In this document: one piece after another, positions 11,673-22,763 of the stretch
Layout: every line of letters begins with the position of its first letter
How positions within the stretch are numbered: position 1 is the first letter of the stretch
Assembly (NCBI GenBank): GCA_014706295.1
Contig: JACSVZ010000024.1
Location: 2,473,136 to 2,537,135 of the forward strand
Source: Lycocorax pyrrhopterus obiensis
Taxonomy: Eukaryota > Chordata > Aves > Passeriformes > Paradisaeidae
Length of the DNA stretch: 64,000 bases
Direction: 5' to 3'
Position numbers and translations under genes: made by a program
The notes under the pieces: model-generated
What the model saw: the letters and a program-made list of their open reading frames with translations, nothing else
Database searches by the model: none
Told to the model about the DNA's origin: nothing

Positions 11673-14600
11673 CTGGGAACAACAGGGAGGAATTGGAGAG
11701 TTAACAAGCGCAAGAGCCAGAGCACAGGTAGTACATCCCAGTTTCAGGTCAGTAGCAATTTCCCCATATCCAGCATGCAGCCCCTGACAGCCAGGACACA
11801 AAGACACTGCGAAGAGCCAGAGCAACACAGTGCATTGGAACTACAAGTGAGCTTACAGACACCAGTATAAGCGCTCTGCTGGATTCTTGTTTCAGAAAGC
11901 GGCAGATTGGGTTGGGCAGTCCTTAAGCTCTACTGAATCCTCAAAGGAAACAAGAAACCTCTCAAATGGCTGTTCCTAATCCGTCAGCCCAGAATGTGCT
12001 GTCTCCTTTCTCTGTCTCACCTCCTCGCTCTCCTGGTGCTGCAGCTTGGAGGCAGGGAGAACAGAGAAGGGAAATGTACTGCTGCCTTCTCTCATGCTTC
12101 TTGCTCAAAGTCTCATCACATTGACACAATGAGAAAAAAAGGCCTCTGGTGCACTTCTCTCCCTGCCCTACCTGCTGAGCCAGCAGAAGCCTTTCCTGAG
12201 GAGAAAGAAAACTAAAACAGAAACCAAACCAAACCAAGCAAACAAAACCCACAAAAAAAAACCAAAAAAAACCAAAAAAAAAAAACCCTAAACCCCTAAA
12301 TCTCCCCACAAAACCAACCTATGATCTCTATAGGCTGAAGGTTTCACAGCAGGACAGAATAAGTCCAGGGATGATCCATTTCACAGCATGGGATCCATCT
12401 GCTCCAGGCCCATCTCTGCAATACTGGTGCTGCAGATGGGCTCTGGCTACAACAGCTGTCTGCTTCCCTTCCCCCTTTCCCATGGCAGGATAGGAGAGGG
12501 CCCAGCACGAGCAGGGATCTGAATGCTGGGGCACAGTGCAACCCCAATACCTACACTGGTCTTCTCCAGCTTTGCTGGTGACCATTTCATATTTGTGAAA
12601 AGATGGTGTCAAAGCTGGGTGTAAATGTCCAAAATGAATCCTTGGCATGCAGAAGAATGAGAGGCTTATTTCTGCTACGCAGAGATTCAGCTGTCTAGCA
12701 GTGGCTGAGGACACACAGGTGTTCAGAGCTACAGTATCAATAGTTCTGCAGCTCCTGTTTGCTCAATCCATATTTGGTTGTCTCACTTGCTCCCATGTCC
12801 CCAACTGCTGTGCTTTACTGCACCCCTACAGCAGTGACACCCACCTTCTGTGGCCATCCTGGTGTGAGAACACAGAACCTCTGTCAGCAGCAAGGCCACT
12901 GACACACTCAACTTACTTCTCTAGCATTAAATAACAAAACCCATAGCACACTCAATATAGCAGCATTAAAGAAGTTTTCTAGAATACCCAGCTCTTATAT
13001 ACCTGTTATATGGCACACAACCACAAACTCTTCCAAGCTGAGTGGCCAGACACATCCTAGTTGTCTGCTTTCCACAGGATGCCAGTCCAGCTCATACACT
13101 TCTCTCCCAGATATCCCCTTTTTTAAAGTTCTCTTGAGCATAGACTGGGCTCTGGCTTTGGATTAAATGAACAATCTAACTCATGCTTTCATGGCATCCT
13201 GCACATCCTTACCGACATCTTTCCTGCCCACCACTCCCTGCATGTCTCAAGTCTTCAACTCTGGTGTGTAATGAGGGAAGAATTATAGGCTAGATCAAGT
13301 ATTTTGGTGGGCTGTAGGTTGAATCTCTAAAATAGCAGCATGACCACCATGAACTACTTCAGATATGCCTAAACCCTGGCTGCAGGGTGGCAGGGTCACA
13401 GAGAAGTGACTGTCCATCATGTCTTTGATATTCAGAGGAGACACAGATTCCGTAAGTGTTAGGAACCAGACTGGAAAGTACCACCAACAGTCCACGCAAA
13501 CACTTCCCAGATTAAGGTTTAGTGGTCACCAGTGACCTGGGCGAAGCAGCAACTCAATTTTACAACTAAAGTCAAGAATGAACTGCTGACAGAGATGAAA
13601 AATAGCATACCTTAATTTACCAGACCTGTTCCTGCACAGGTGATACCAAAGCCCTATTGATGGGCTCTTCTCCACACACATGAACAAAACCCAGGCTGGT
13701 GCAGATCTATTAAATTATCTTACAGACTTGCACACAAAAGGTCTCTCATCTCTCTAAGGGCATTCCCTGCAACATGGACAAGAATTGCTGAGACCCATTC
13801 TGTAAGTTAAACTGCTGAATACCTCGAAGTTCTTCTGCCATTCTCGTTCTCGTTTGGCTTTCTCTTGTGCTTCAATTTCCTCTTCCCTCTGCCGCTTCCT
13901 GGAAAGGAAGCCACAAAGAAGTTAGGAACTCACAAGCATCTACTTTAAAAAGCAAGGCAATACTTTCAAAACACCTTGGAAAGCTCTTCTAATTTTTTGG
14001 CAGATTACAGAAGAGGTAAATATGCACACCTAAGATAGCACAGCAAACAGAATTTTGTTTCAAATTTGGAAGAGCAGCAAGCAGAAAAGATGGTTTGGCC
14101 CCACTGACAGCAAGCACACAATTAGTGAGTCGGCTTCTCTTGCTAAGCAAAACAAGCTGGACTTCTTCATCCAAGAAGCTGGACATCACTCTAGTGGTAA
14201 GTCTCTAAAACTGTTGAGGGTACATGTTCTGAGAAGTTAATAACCAACACACAAAGTAAAAATTAAATTTTTAACCTCCTGCTTTTCACCTGTAATCAAA
14301 AGCAATGTCCTACAGCCATCTCCCACCTCACTGACCAGCACAGAACCCTCGGGCAGGAAGTGTATCTGCAGTGAGCACTCAGGCAGCATGTGATCAAAAC
14401 ACCTAAAATAGTTCAGGATCACACATGCCACAGGGTATTTCTGGCACTTAAATAAAATTAAAAATCAATCCTTTGCACACTAATAGCATGCAGAATTGTG
14501 TCACCATTTCACTGTTGTGGCTGGCCTCCATGTGTATATGTAAGAGAATACAAGCGTATCAAATATACTGATGTCTTCAACACAGGAGGGCAAATTTCCT

Positions 14601-17600
14601 GTGTGCTTTTCTCAAGCACAGGGCTCTACAACACACGGGCTACCCAGAGAAGTAGCGGAATCCACGTTATTGGAAATCAGCATGACAAGACCCTTGTTAA
14701 TCTAATCCAAGGCCCTGCTTTCAGCAGGAGGTCAGACCAGATGATCTCCAGAGGTTCATTCCAATTTAGACTATTCTAAGACTCTCTGATCCCTCATCTT
14801 CTCTGAGGAAGCATGAGGGGGAAGAAGAGCCTGAACTGTACAAGCGGAACATCACTTATACCTTTCATGCATTTCTTTTGCTTCTCTTTCTTTCCTCTTA
14901 ATTTCCAGTTCAGCAAAGAGCTTCATTGTCTGTTTGTATACAGCTTGTTTGAACTGTAAAACACAAATTCAGTCTTAAAATAATGCCTATCAACATAGTT
15001 AAAATCTGTTTTACATACAAATGTAAGAAGCTAAGAAGAAAGCAAACCACAGGTGTGCCCACATAACCCCTATCTTGCCCCGACAATAGCAGCAGCATAC
15101 AGAAAGGTATAAACCACTGCTGATTAAATTCTGGCCCTGGCACCAGGAAAAAACTTCATATTAACCTCATATTAGTCTCATTTTAATTTGTATTCATGAA
15201 GCTGTGCCTAAACAGAACTGTTCACTTCAAACCCTCTTGGACTAAGTCTTGCATTGTTACATTTGACAAAAAAAGGCAAAATGGTCACTGTTTTAGAGAG
15301 TAATTTTCTGGCAGATCATCTTGATGTGTTGTAAAAATCTAGCATTGGCTTCCCAGCAGGAAATCAGTATGCTTAAACCAATCTTCATTACTAAAGAACA
15401 GCAAGAGACTTCTGAAAAGCAATGAAAAATAGGATGGTTATGGGGTTACTGGGGTGATATCGACAGGTAAAAACTACTTTCCAGGAAAAAAAAGGGGTGA
15501 TGAGACTAATGGAGTCAATGTTTGGCAATCACCTATCATTGTTACAGCCTCTCATATCGCTGGACTTCTCCAGACTAGAACCCAGGTAAGAAGAACTAAG
15601 TTATGCCATGCCCTTTTTAATACAAGTGGTTTGTTGCAAAACAGCACATCTGTCCCTCAGCGCTATATGAAAGAAACAGACAAAACAGCTCTCACTAAAA
15701 AACGTCACGAGCTCATTTTAGCCGTGCTGCAGTGAGTGCTACACGTGCCTCTGCCGGCAGCAGGAACGCCACGGTTCCAGCAGTCAGAAGACAACAACAA
15801 ATTCAATTCAAAAAAGAGTGCATGATGCACAAGCAATGAAGACTTGCTTTGAGAAAAGAACAGGGTATTTTGATCTACATAATCTCACAATATATTTACT
15901 CTTTACACTACAGTGAAATTATTTTCCAAAGTACACAGGTATCACCTGACACATGATACTCTACAGTGGCTAAGCAGAATTTGTTCTTCTGTAAATGTAA
16001 GGGTTTACAACATTAACAAGTCTAATAAATACTTCTGTACTGGCTTTGAATCTTAATTCCCCAAAACACATTTTGTACTCCCCAGTTTCTCTGAATATAG
16101 TATGACTTACAACTTCAGGATCATCCTCCTCTACAGTGGGAGGTTTTCCATCCTTCTTCAGCTGCTTCTTTTTTTCTTTCACCTTAAGATTAAGAACAAA
16201 AATAAGAGCCTTAAAAATTTTACAGGGCTTACATAATTCTATCCAAGTAGTTCTGCATTCCTATTCCAATGTGTAGAAAGAACTCTGTTCTTGATTGGAT
16301 CGATGTTTTATTTTACACCAAACCATCCTAGGCCCAGACAAACACATACAAGATTACTATCACGTGAACTATAATAATTAAAAACACTGTGTTGGATACT
16401 ATTCCTTCAACATAATCCCTTTTGGTTTTTTTTGAAGGATATATTCTTATTCAATATACACCATCCAAACCAGCAGGAAGCTTACTTTGCTTCTTGATAT
16501 TGAAGTGACTAACAACAAACAGAACATCAAGTGTTCCTTGTGTTAAGAGTATCTGACTTCTCCTGTATCATCTGCTTCCTCAAGCTTTCTGTGTTTTAAT
16601 CCACCCACATCACTCTAACTTCTTGGCCAATGCAATCTAAGCTCCTTTTCTTATCTTACAGGTCAACATCCCCCAAACTTCCCAGTCTCCTGCTGTCACC
16701 ACCTATTCTCTTCCACCTACACATATCTGAACTGCATCATTCATTCACAGACTTGGAAAAAAATATTTAGGTCAGATCATGTGGTCTGACCTGATTATTT
16801 CAAGTACTGAATTTCACTGAATTATCTTGCACTGAGCTCAACAGCAGTCCTGGACATACCAGGCTTGTTTCTGCTGTGAAGAGCTTGGTGCCCACCTGCA
16901 CAGTACCATTATGGGGTTTGCTCAGTTTAGTGACCTAAACATGAGGCAAGCGTACCAAAAAGCAAAATATGAGCGATTGATTACCACTCACCCCCAACTC
17001 TGGGCATTCCCATAGAATACTTACCGTGTGTTCCACATATTCTTTTCCTGCCTGTATCACATCCAAGGCTCTCTTCTTTTGCTCCTGATCTAGCAGCAGC
17101 TTGTAAGCTTTATCTACAGCTAACAAAAAGCATCAATATTAATAGCACCAGTAGTCATGTTCACAAGGCATCACAAGACTGCTACTTGTCGGCATTACTA
17201 ATTTGTCTTCTAGAATTTGTAGAGGTCATTTGTTTGGCAGTGGTTTTTGTTTGTTTTTTTTTTATTAAATACATCTAGGAAAGTGGTAACATGCATAGTT
17301 AAATGAGTTTTGGGGTACAGTAATGGCAGGAACTGTCTGATACCTTCTGGAGGGAGCAGGTGAAAGTAACTACTAGCTGTAGTTACTGGGCATGAGATGA
17401 GTTTAAGGTGCAGAACACCTTACTGTGATGCAAAGCACACACCTAAAACCATCACTCTACTTCTGTCATATAGTCTTTGACTAAAATCTAATGCACAGAT
17501 TCAACAGTTTTTCTTGAACAATCCCAAAACCCCATGAAGACATCTGTCCCTGTTGTGACATGACAATGCCATTGTTGCCACCTAGTGCCACCTGCTGAAA

Positions 17601-20600
17601 TGCCACCACCTCACACAGCTGCTGCTACCACAGCAGCTTCTGCCACAGCTAAAGCACCTCTGCAGCAACCCTTCTGTACCCTCCACCCTAAGGAACATTT
17701 AAACCAGCACCAGAAAAGCCGCAACTACTAACCCAGAGCAGCCCAGAGAAAGAGCATTACCTTCAAATGCCTTCTGGGCTCTATCTGCATCATCTTGGTT
17801 TTTGTCTGGGTGCACCAATATTGACAGCTGCAAGAGAAAGGATCCTGCTATCAATATCGTGGTAAAAGATGAAGAGTATTTCAGAGATTTTTGAGAGAAG
17901 GGAAATAGTCTCAGACAGAAAGAATCCGAAGAGATCACATTCCTTTGTACATGGACAAACCAGCTGACAACATGCAGAAGTACGTGCCAGTACAACTTGA
18001 TAGAACAAACAATCCCTCTAACAAACAGGCTGTCCAAGAAAAGCTGCAGCTTGTGATGTGTGGAACAATTTAAACACCCCTCAGCTGCAGTGCCTGGGCT
18101 GATATGAACACCTTGGTCACTGAAGATTTGTATCCTTGGTCTTGACAAGAAACAGACATAAAAATATCATCCTCAGCCAAAGTCTCTCAAGAAGTTCTCC
18201 AGCATCCCCAAGGCTGTCCAAATACCAAACTATTTAAGAGTGGTTGTTTTTCCTCAAGCTACTTTACTCAAAGTTAAGAAAACTCCTGCCTGTACTCTAC
18301 CTGGCAGAGACAGGACATGGATCACTACCATCCTGAGGGGAACCTTAACTGGGCTGGAAACCACATGTCCCCCACATTCTTGTGTCAGAAAGTTATTTCA
18401 AACTTTCCCCATATGGCTTCTTTTTAATTTTTTTCCCAGACCTTTTATTTTTGCCATTGCTGTACAGAGCAGCAACTGAAACCACATAGCGCTGAAGTAT
18501 ACAAAACAATTACTTTGGAACTCTACAGCTGCCAGTTTGTAGCTCCCAGGAAAAGGTTTGCCTTCAGTCCTGAACAGATTTACTTCAGCCAGTGTCTTTT
18601 TTCCCCTTTGTTGGCTATTCCACATTCTGCACTTACATGTTTGATTTCTTCAATGCACAATTCTGTGCACATTTTTCATTTCATTACCTTGAATTCAAAT
18701 CATCTCCCTGTAGCATTTTACCAGCCCAAAGCAGAGAACATCCCACTTTACTGTCTTGCAGAACTGAGAAGTCAGCAACAGACCAAAAAGTTATCCTCCC
18801 ACTTCCCACATACAGGAGTAGCCCATATCCTGCTCCTCTGCCACCCAGCATCTTCCAGTCTAAAGACAGCCACATCATTAATTCAGGTGGAGGCTGCAGC
18901 CCTCCAAATACTTTCTTTGCTGTGTACTGATTAAACTCAAATTTTTTCCTGCAGGTCTGTCAGCAGAGGGAGGCTGGGGCAATGCTTCCTGTGTTGCAGA
19001 CCTGCCAGTAAGCAGGGCTGCTACTTTTCCAAGTAACCAAGCCACCAAAAATGACCACAGAAATTCTTAAAGAAACCTCAGAGAAAATACACTTTTGGAT
19101 CCAAGTCCATATATTTGATAAAAATACTTTTTGATCTTCCTTTTGAACTCAAACTCAAGAGGCTGATTACACATGGCTATATCAGTTTGCAATAGCCCCA
19201 TCACACACGGCACAGGCAAAGCAGCCTATCATGCATGGACCGGGGACACTGCTGCAGCTCTCCTCTTGTTGATACAAGCACTGTTGTATGAATTTCTGCC
19301 AAAAATAGACACCCCTCTACCCAGATACAGCTTTACTACCATTTTTCTTCTGCCCACACCCAGCCACACAATCTCTACAGCATTTCTACTTCCCTTCCAT
19401 GGACTTTGAATGCAAAAGCTGAATACCTGTCGGAATCTTTTCTTTATCTCTTCATCTGTGGCTTCAGGATCCATCTGCAGCACCTAAAGGAGACCATGAA
19501 AGCACAGCACGTTTGATGCTACTCTCCACGTTTCAGGCTCCTGTCAGCAAGCTCTAACACTCTCACGAGGAGTGGCTGAAGTTACTGGGTTTGTTCAGCC
19601 TGAAAAAGAGGAGGCTGAGCAGAGAACTCATTACACTCTTAAACATCCTTCGAAGGGGCAGCTCAGGGGCAGGGCCCAGTCTCTTCACTCTCATGACATG
19701 AGGAAACTGCATGAAACTGAGTCAGGGGAGGTTTAGGTTGGATATCAGGAAAAGGTTCTTCCCCGAGAGCATGGTGTGGCACTGACCAGGCTCCCCAGGG
19801 AATGGTCACAGCCCCAATGCTGCCAGAGCTCCAGGAGCATTTGGACAACGCTCCCAGGGATGCACAGGGTGGGACTGTTGGGTGTTTGTGCAGGGGCAGG
19901 AGTTGGACTGGATGATCCTAATGGGTGCCTTTCAACACAGCATATTCTGATTCTGTAACACTTGGTACACTGGCACACACCAGAAAGCTTGCCCCACAAT
20001 GACATGAATTTTCACCCAATAAAACAGAAACATTTCACATGTTTGTGACGTTTGTGACACTACTTTTAGCAATGCTAGATTCCTCTGGCTATGCCAGTGT
20101 CCTTTCTACGTTCAAGTCTTGCGTAGATAGCTACAATCCATAAATTGCTCTGAACCTTTGACCAGTCCCGTAGCAATGCTCAGTCTGACAGAAACAAAAG
20201 CATATGGTGGCTTGGGGACAATGTCAGATCATTCATAACTTAGAACTTTGGGCAGGAAACATACTACTTCATTTATTCATTTTATCATTTTGAAAGAAGA
20301 CAGTAGAGTTTTACTGTTTGGTTTCCATGAGTGACACCACTTGTTTATCGATCTTTATAGATGCGGCAGAGTTTAGGAACTCTTTCGTGAATTAATTTAC
20401 TGAACAGAAGATTTAAGCAACAAGTGAGCAGATGCATGCGGTCTGACTCTAAGAATCTGTAAATAAAAAACACTCTCCCACAGAAAAGCTACAGTCTACT
20501 CTGAAATGGCTTTCTTAATTTACACTTCAAGTCAAGTACTAAGACCTATACAAAACTGAATGTTGTCAAAGTGAATCTGCTGACTCTTCTGGCTGACCAG

Positions 20601-22409
20601 CCCTGAATGGGGACTACAAAAAGCACCTGAGGCTTGAAAAAGGCAGAGAAGATGACATCAGGAAGGAATACACTCAGGGAAAGTCAACTCCGGACAAACA
20701 CCAGATTGCTTATTTACTGTCTTCCTCAGGCTTTCCTACTTATTAAGACTTTATAACTGACTGCAACTTGCAGTCAGTTATAACCGGAATCAAACACTGT
20801 AAAGTGCAAGGGGATTATCCACTACCCAATGGCTCCTCAGAGACTACTCATTGGTGTGACCACTGAGAGATCTTTTCTTACTCTATGCACTATACAAGTT
20901 CAGTGGGATGAACACCCAAAATAAAACACACAACTAGAAATGCTGAATTAAGAGAGCTATGACCAGAACCTGCCAAGCTGCCATCTGCAGCTACTACCTT
21001 CCTGTTCAGAAAGTACCCAGCCAAATCTTCCAGTGCTGTTGTATGATGGAAATGTGACAATATATAGTTTGTGCCATCATCAAACAGTGAGAAAGAGAGT
21101 GAACACATATACACCATCCTGCTATCTTCTGCAAACCTTCTGCACAGTAATCTGTACATGAAGAATTTTTTTCTTTCCTTATCTTGTCTTTTACTGGAAT
21201 AAATACTCAGGAAATCAGGAAGTTCACACACCAATTTAGAAAGGAGGATAGAATGTTCAAACTAACCTCAAAAGGGTTCAAGTTGAAATATGAAGATCCA
21301 GGTCGGGTCAGCCGGTCAATTTGGTTTTTTGATGTTAAAACAGAGTCTCGTTTTTCAATTTGCTTTACCTGAAGAACAAGAGAGAGCTGTATTAACTGAC
21401 CATCACAACACCCTTACCTGTTTTATCCATGTTGTTAGTATACCAGTCATCCTTGTCCTGGACTACAATTCATAATACCTCTCGCTTACCCCAAGCCTGT
21501 AGTTACTTTAGTCAGGTACTAGCAGGGCATATTTTTTAGCTTTTCCTACAGCACAACAGTATTTTTAACATCACATTTTAACTATAAAAAACACTGTAGA
21601 GCAGTTCTGTCTGTTTCTTCTATGGCTTGCTCTACAGTTGTGCCTTCCCCCCTCCCCATGCACCTCCAGCAGTGCTGTCACTGGGATTCCTTGGAAACCA
21701 CGGCGTTATTACTTTTAACACATTGTTGGCAGCGCAGCCCTTTAAACACGTTAAGTGATACTGATGCAAATATGCAAGTCCACTTTACGCTTTACCACAG
21801 GTTATTTAGTTCACATCAGTTTAGTTTTTACCCTTCACAGTACTATGCCGAACCAAACCATGTATTTCTATTTAATGTTCATCTTTATTTAAATAAACAT
21901 GCATCCGCCGAACTGGCACGGCCTTTGTGCGGGCAGCTCAGGAAACAGGTTCAGGCTGTGCCCAAAATAACGGAGCCCGGCACACAGAAAGGGGCCCACG
22001 CACCCTCCCAAGTGACAGTTTGCCCACACCAAGGCCGAGCAAGAGCACGGCGGGGGCACGCGCTCAGGGACCGCGAGCGCACACCTCCCACCGGGTTTAG
22101 CCGAACGGAACACGGGCCGAACGCGGGGTCCCGTCCCCAGCCACCACCAGGGCTGTCGGAGGGCAGCACCGAGCACGAACCCACCGGCACCCGTCGCTCG
22201 CCCACCCCCTGCCCAGCGCCGATAGAGGCTCCGCCCGTCCCGCCCGCCGGCGGCCCCCGACCCCGCCACAGCCCGGCTCCGCGCGGCCCGCAGGTCCCGG
22301 GGCCGCGGGCGGGCAGGCGGGGCCTAGGGGGCGCGGGCGGTACCTCGTTGTAGAAGGTCAAGAACGCGTCCTCGGCCGCGCCCGCGCCGGGCCCCGCCGC
22401 CGCCGCCAT
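11550..22409 (-). CDS. DNAJC8: DnaJ homolog subfamily C member 8, complete spliced gene
   Basis: The coding exons on the minus strand are 22409-22344, 21368-21267, 19483-19427, 17827-17761, 17119-17025, 16182-16111, 14953-14862, 13898-13823 and 11672-11550. All introns are GT-AG and all phases close, giving 249 aa (the human protein is 253). The J domain begins near residue 57, with the Hsp70-activating HPD at 81-83. It is followed by a long charged helical region (about 130-209) and a basic tail with KGKKEKK at 227-233, a likely nuclear signal. The family is a nuclear Hsp70 co-chaperone associated with splicing factors such as SR-protein kinase SRPK1 (established knowledge). The start codon GGCGATGG has a strong context, with G at -3 and +4. 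The gene is divergent from ATP5IF1, with 258 bp between start codons. Residues line up with the mammalian protein nearly throughout; only the Ala/Gly-rich first 15 residues differ clearly. Confidence 0.97.
12206..12300. repeat. A-rich low-complexity tract
   Basis: The plus strand shows irregular A-runs broken by CC, such as AAACCAAACCAAACC and AAAAAAACC. This lies within DNAJC8 intron 8 (T-rich in the transcript). It could be a decayed poly-A tail or an expanded simple repeat. Confidence 0.7.
13823..13898 (-). CDS. DNAJC8: DNAJC8 coding exon 8 (residues 184-209)
   Basis: The exon encodes KRQREEEIEAQEKAKREREW followed by QKNFE after completing Arg184. Acceptor TTCCAG and donor GAG|GTATTC. It has high coiled-coil propensity. 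Confidence 0.95.
14636..14785 (+). mobile_element. CR1 LINE 3' end fragment
   Basis: Sequence like GGCTACCCAGAGAAGTAGCG, then CAGACCAGATGATCTCCAGA and TTCATTCCAATTTAGACTAT, follows the CR1 3' consensus in sense orientation. It sits in DNAJC8 intron 7, antisense to the gene and just downstream of exon 7 in plus-strand terms. Confidence 0.8.
14862..14953 (-). CDS. DNAJC8: DNAJC8 coding exon 7 (residues 154-183 plus split Arg)
   Basis: The exon starts FKQAVYKQTMKLFAELEIKR and ends EMHE plus two bases of Arg184. Acceptor TTACAG and donor AAAG|GTATAA. It is lysine/glutamate-rich and helical. Confidence 0.95.
16111..16182 (-). CDS. DNAJC8: DNAJC8 coding exon 6 (residues 130-153)
   Basis: The exon encodes VKEKKKQLKKDGKPPTVEED and ends in DPEV. 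Acceptor TTAAG and donor GTT|GTAAGT. The final residue is Val where mammals have Leu. Confidence 0.95.
17025..17119 (-). CDS. DNAJC8: DNAJC8 coding exon 5 (residues 98-129)
   Basis: The exon runs from AVDKAYKLLLDQEQKKRALD to EYVEHT, the last J-domain helix and start of the charged region. Acceptor TTAG and donor ACG|GTAAGT. Confidence 0.96.
17761..17827 (-). CDS. DNAJC8: DNAJC8 coding exon 4 with HPD motif (residues 76-97)
   Basis: The exon encodes LSILVHPDKNQDDADRAQKA plus FE and carries the HPD tripeptide at residues 81-83. It ends one base into the next codon at GAAG|GTAATG. Confidence 0.96.
19427..19483 (-). CDS. DNAJC8: DNAJC8 coding exon 3 (residues 57-75)
   Basis: The exon encodes VLQMDPEATDEEIKKRFRQ, helices I-II of the J domain. 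Acceptor TTTAG and donor CAG|GTATTC, phase 0. Confidence 0.96.
19545..19962 (+). mobile_element. CR1 LINE fragment
   Basis: The copy reads from GAAGTTACTGGGTTTGTTCA and GCCTGAAAAAGAGGAGGCTG through GGAGGTTTAGGTTGGATATC to GGACTGGATGATCCTAATGG and a final TATTCTGATTCTG. This is the typical order of the CR1 3' region and its ATTCTG-rich terminus. The copy is about 415 bp, 5'-truncated, in DNAJC8 intron 2, antisense to the gene. Confidence 0.93.
20751..20783. repeat. Perfect 16-bp-arm palindrome
   Basis: TTATAACTGACTGCAA is followed by one C and then its exact reverse complement, giving a 33-nt hairpin with a one-base spacer in DNAJC8 intron 2. There are no mismatches. It could extrude as a cruciform or be a palindromic duplication; no known RNA gene is recognised. 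Confidence 0.9.
21267..21368 (-). CDS. DNAJC8: DNAJC8 coding exon 2 (residues 23-56)
   Basis: The exon runs from VKQIEKRDSVL to SSYFNLNPFE, the conserved segment just before the J domain. It is bounded by TTCAG and GAG|GTTAGT, phase 0 at both ends. Confidence 0.96.
22344..22409 (-). CDS. DNAJC8: DNAJC8 coding exon 1 (residues 1-22)
   Basis: The exon encodes MAAAAGPGAGAAEDAF and ends in FYNE. The donor is GAG|GTACCG and the phase is 0. The Ala/Gly-rich start replaces a Ser/Gly-rich start in mammals. The exon lies in the CpG island. Confidence 0.95.
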
Positions 22410-22667
22410 CGCCACCGACACGTGACCGCGGCGTCACGGCACGTGACCGCGGCGCGCCGCAGCAACAAGCCCCGCCCCCCGGCGCGCGGCCGGATTACGA
22501 GCGCGTGAAGGCCCGGGGCCCCGCCTTGTGACGTCATACGGCCCGCCCCGCCCCCGGCGCCGCTGGGCCATGACGGCGGGAGGCGGGGGGGGGGCCGCGG
22601 CTGCGCACCCGCGGCTGGGCGGGGCTGCCCGGCGGCGGCTCGTCCGGCAGTCCAAGGGCAGGCGGCT
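22410..22667. promoter_or_regulatory. Divergent CpG promoter of DNAJC8 and ATP5IF1
   Basis: The 258 bp between the two start codons is very GC- and CpG-rich. It holds a perfect CRE, TGACGTCA, at 22529-22536. It also holds two copies of CACGTGACCGCGGCG at 22419-22433 and 22440-22454, each with a CACGTG E-box of the USF/MYC/TFEB type. No TATA box is seen. Both 5' UTRs must lie here, so the two genes probably share one bidirectional promoter. The E-boxes may fall within the DNAJC8 5' UTR. Confidence 0.8.
22529..22536. promoter_or_regulatory. Consensus CRE (CREB/ATF site)
   Basis: This is the palindrome TGACGTCA, about midway between the divergent start codons. CREB/ATF binding to this sequence is established; its use here is inferred. 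Confidence 0.7.
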
Positions 22668-22763
22668 ATGGCGGCCGTGGTGGCGGTGGCGGCGCGGGGC
22701 GGCCTGCGTGGGGCTCTGCTGGCGCAGCAGCAGCGCTGGAGCTCGGGATCGGGCGCTGACCAG
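22668..22763 (+). CDS. ATP5IF1: ATP5IF1 exon 1 (residues 1-32, presequence)
   Basis: The exon encodes [20 protein letters not shown] then [12 protein letters not shown], a basic amphipathic targeting peptide. Donor CAG|GTGGGC, phase 0. Confidence 0.95.

Noticed and set aside
12278..12300. CCCTAAACCCCTAAA resembling telomere-like repeats
   Set aside because: It has only two imperfect units inside an A/C-rich simple repeat, and vertebrate telomere repeat units (CCCTAA in tandem) are not maintained.
17699..18148. 149-codon minus-strand frame around DNAJC8 exon 4
   Set aside because: Only the HPD-containing part (17827-17761) is coding; the rest is intron read-through on both sides.
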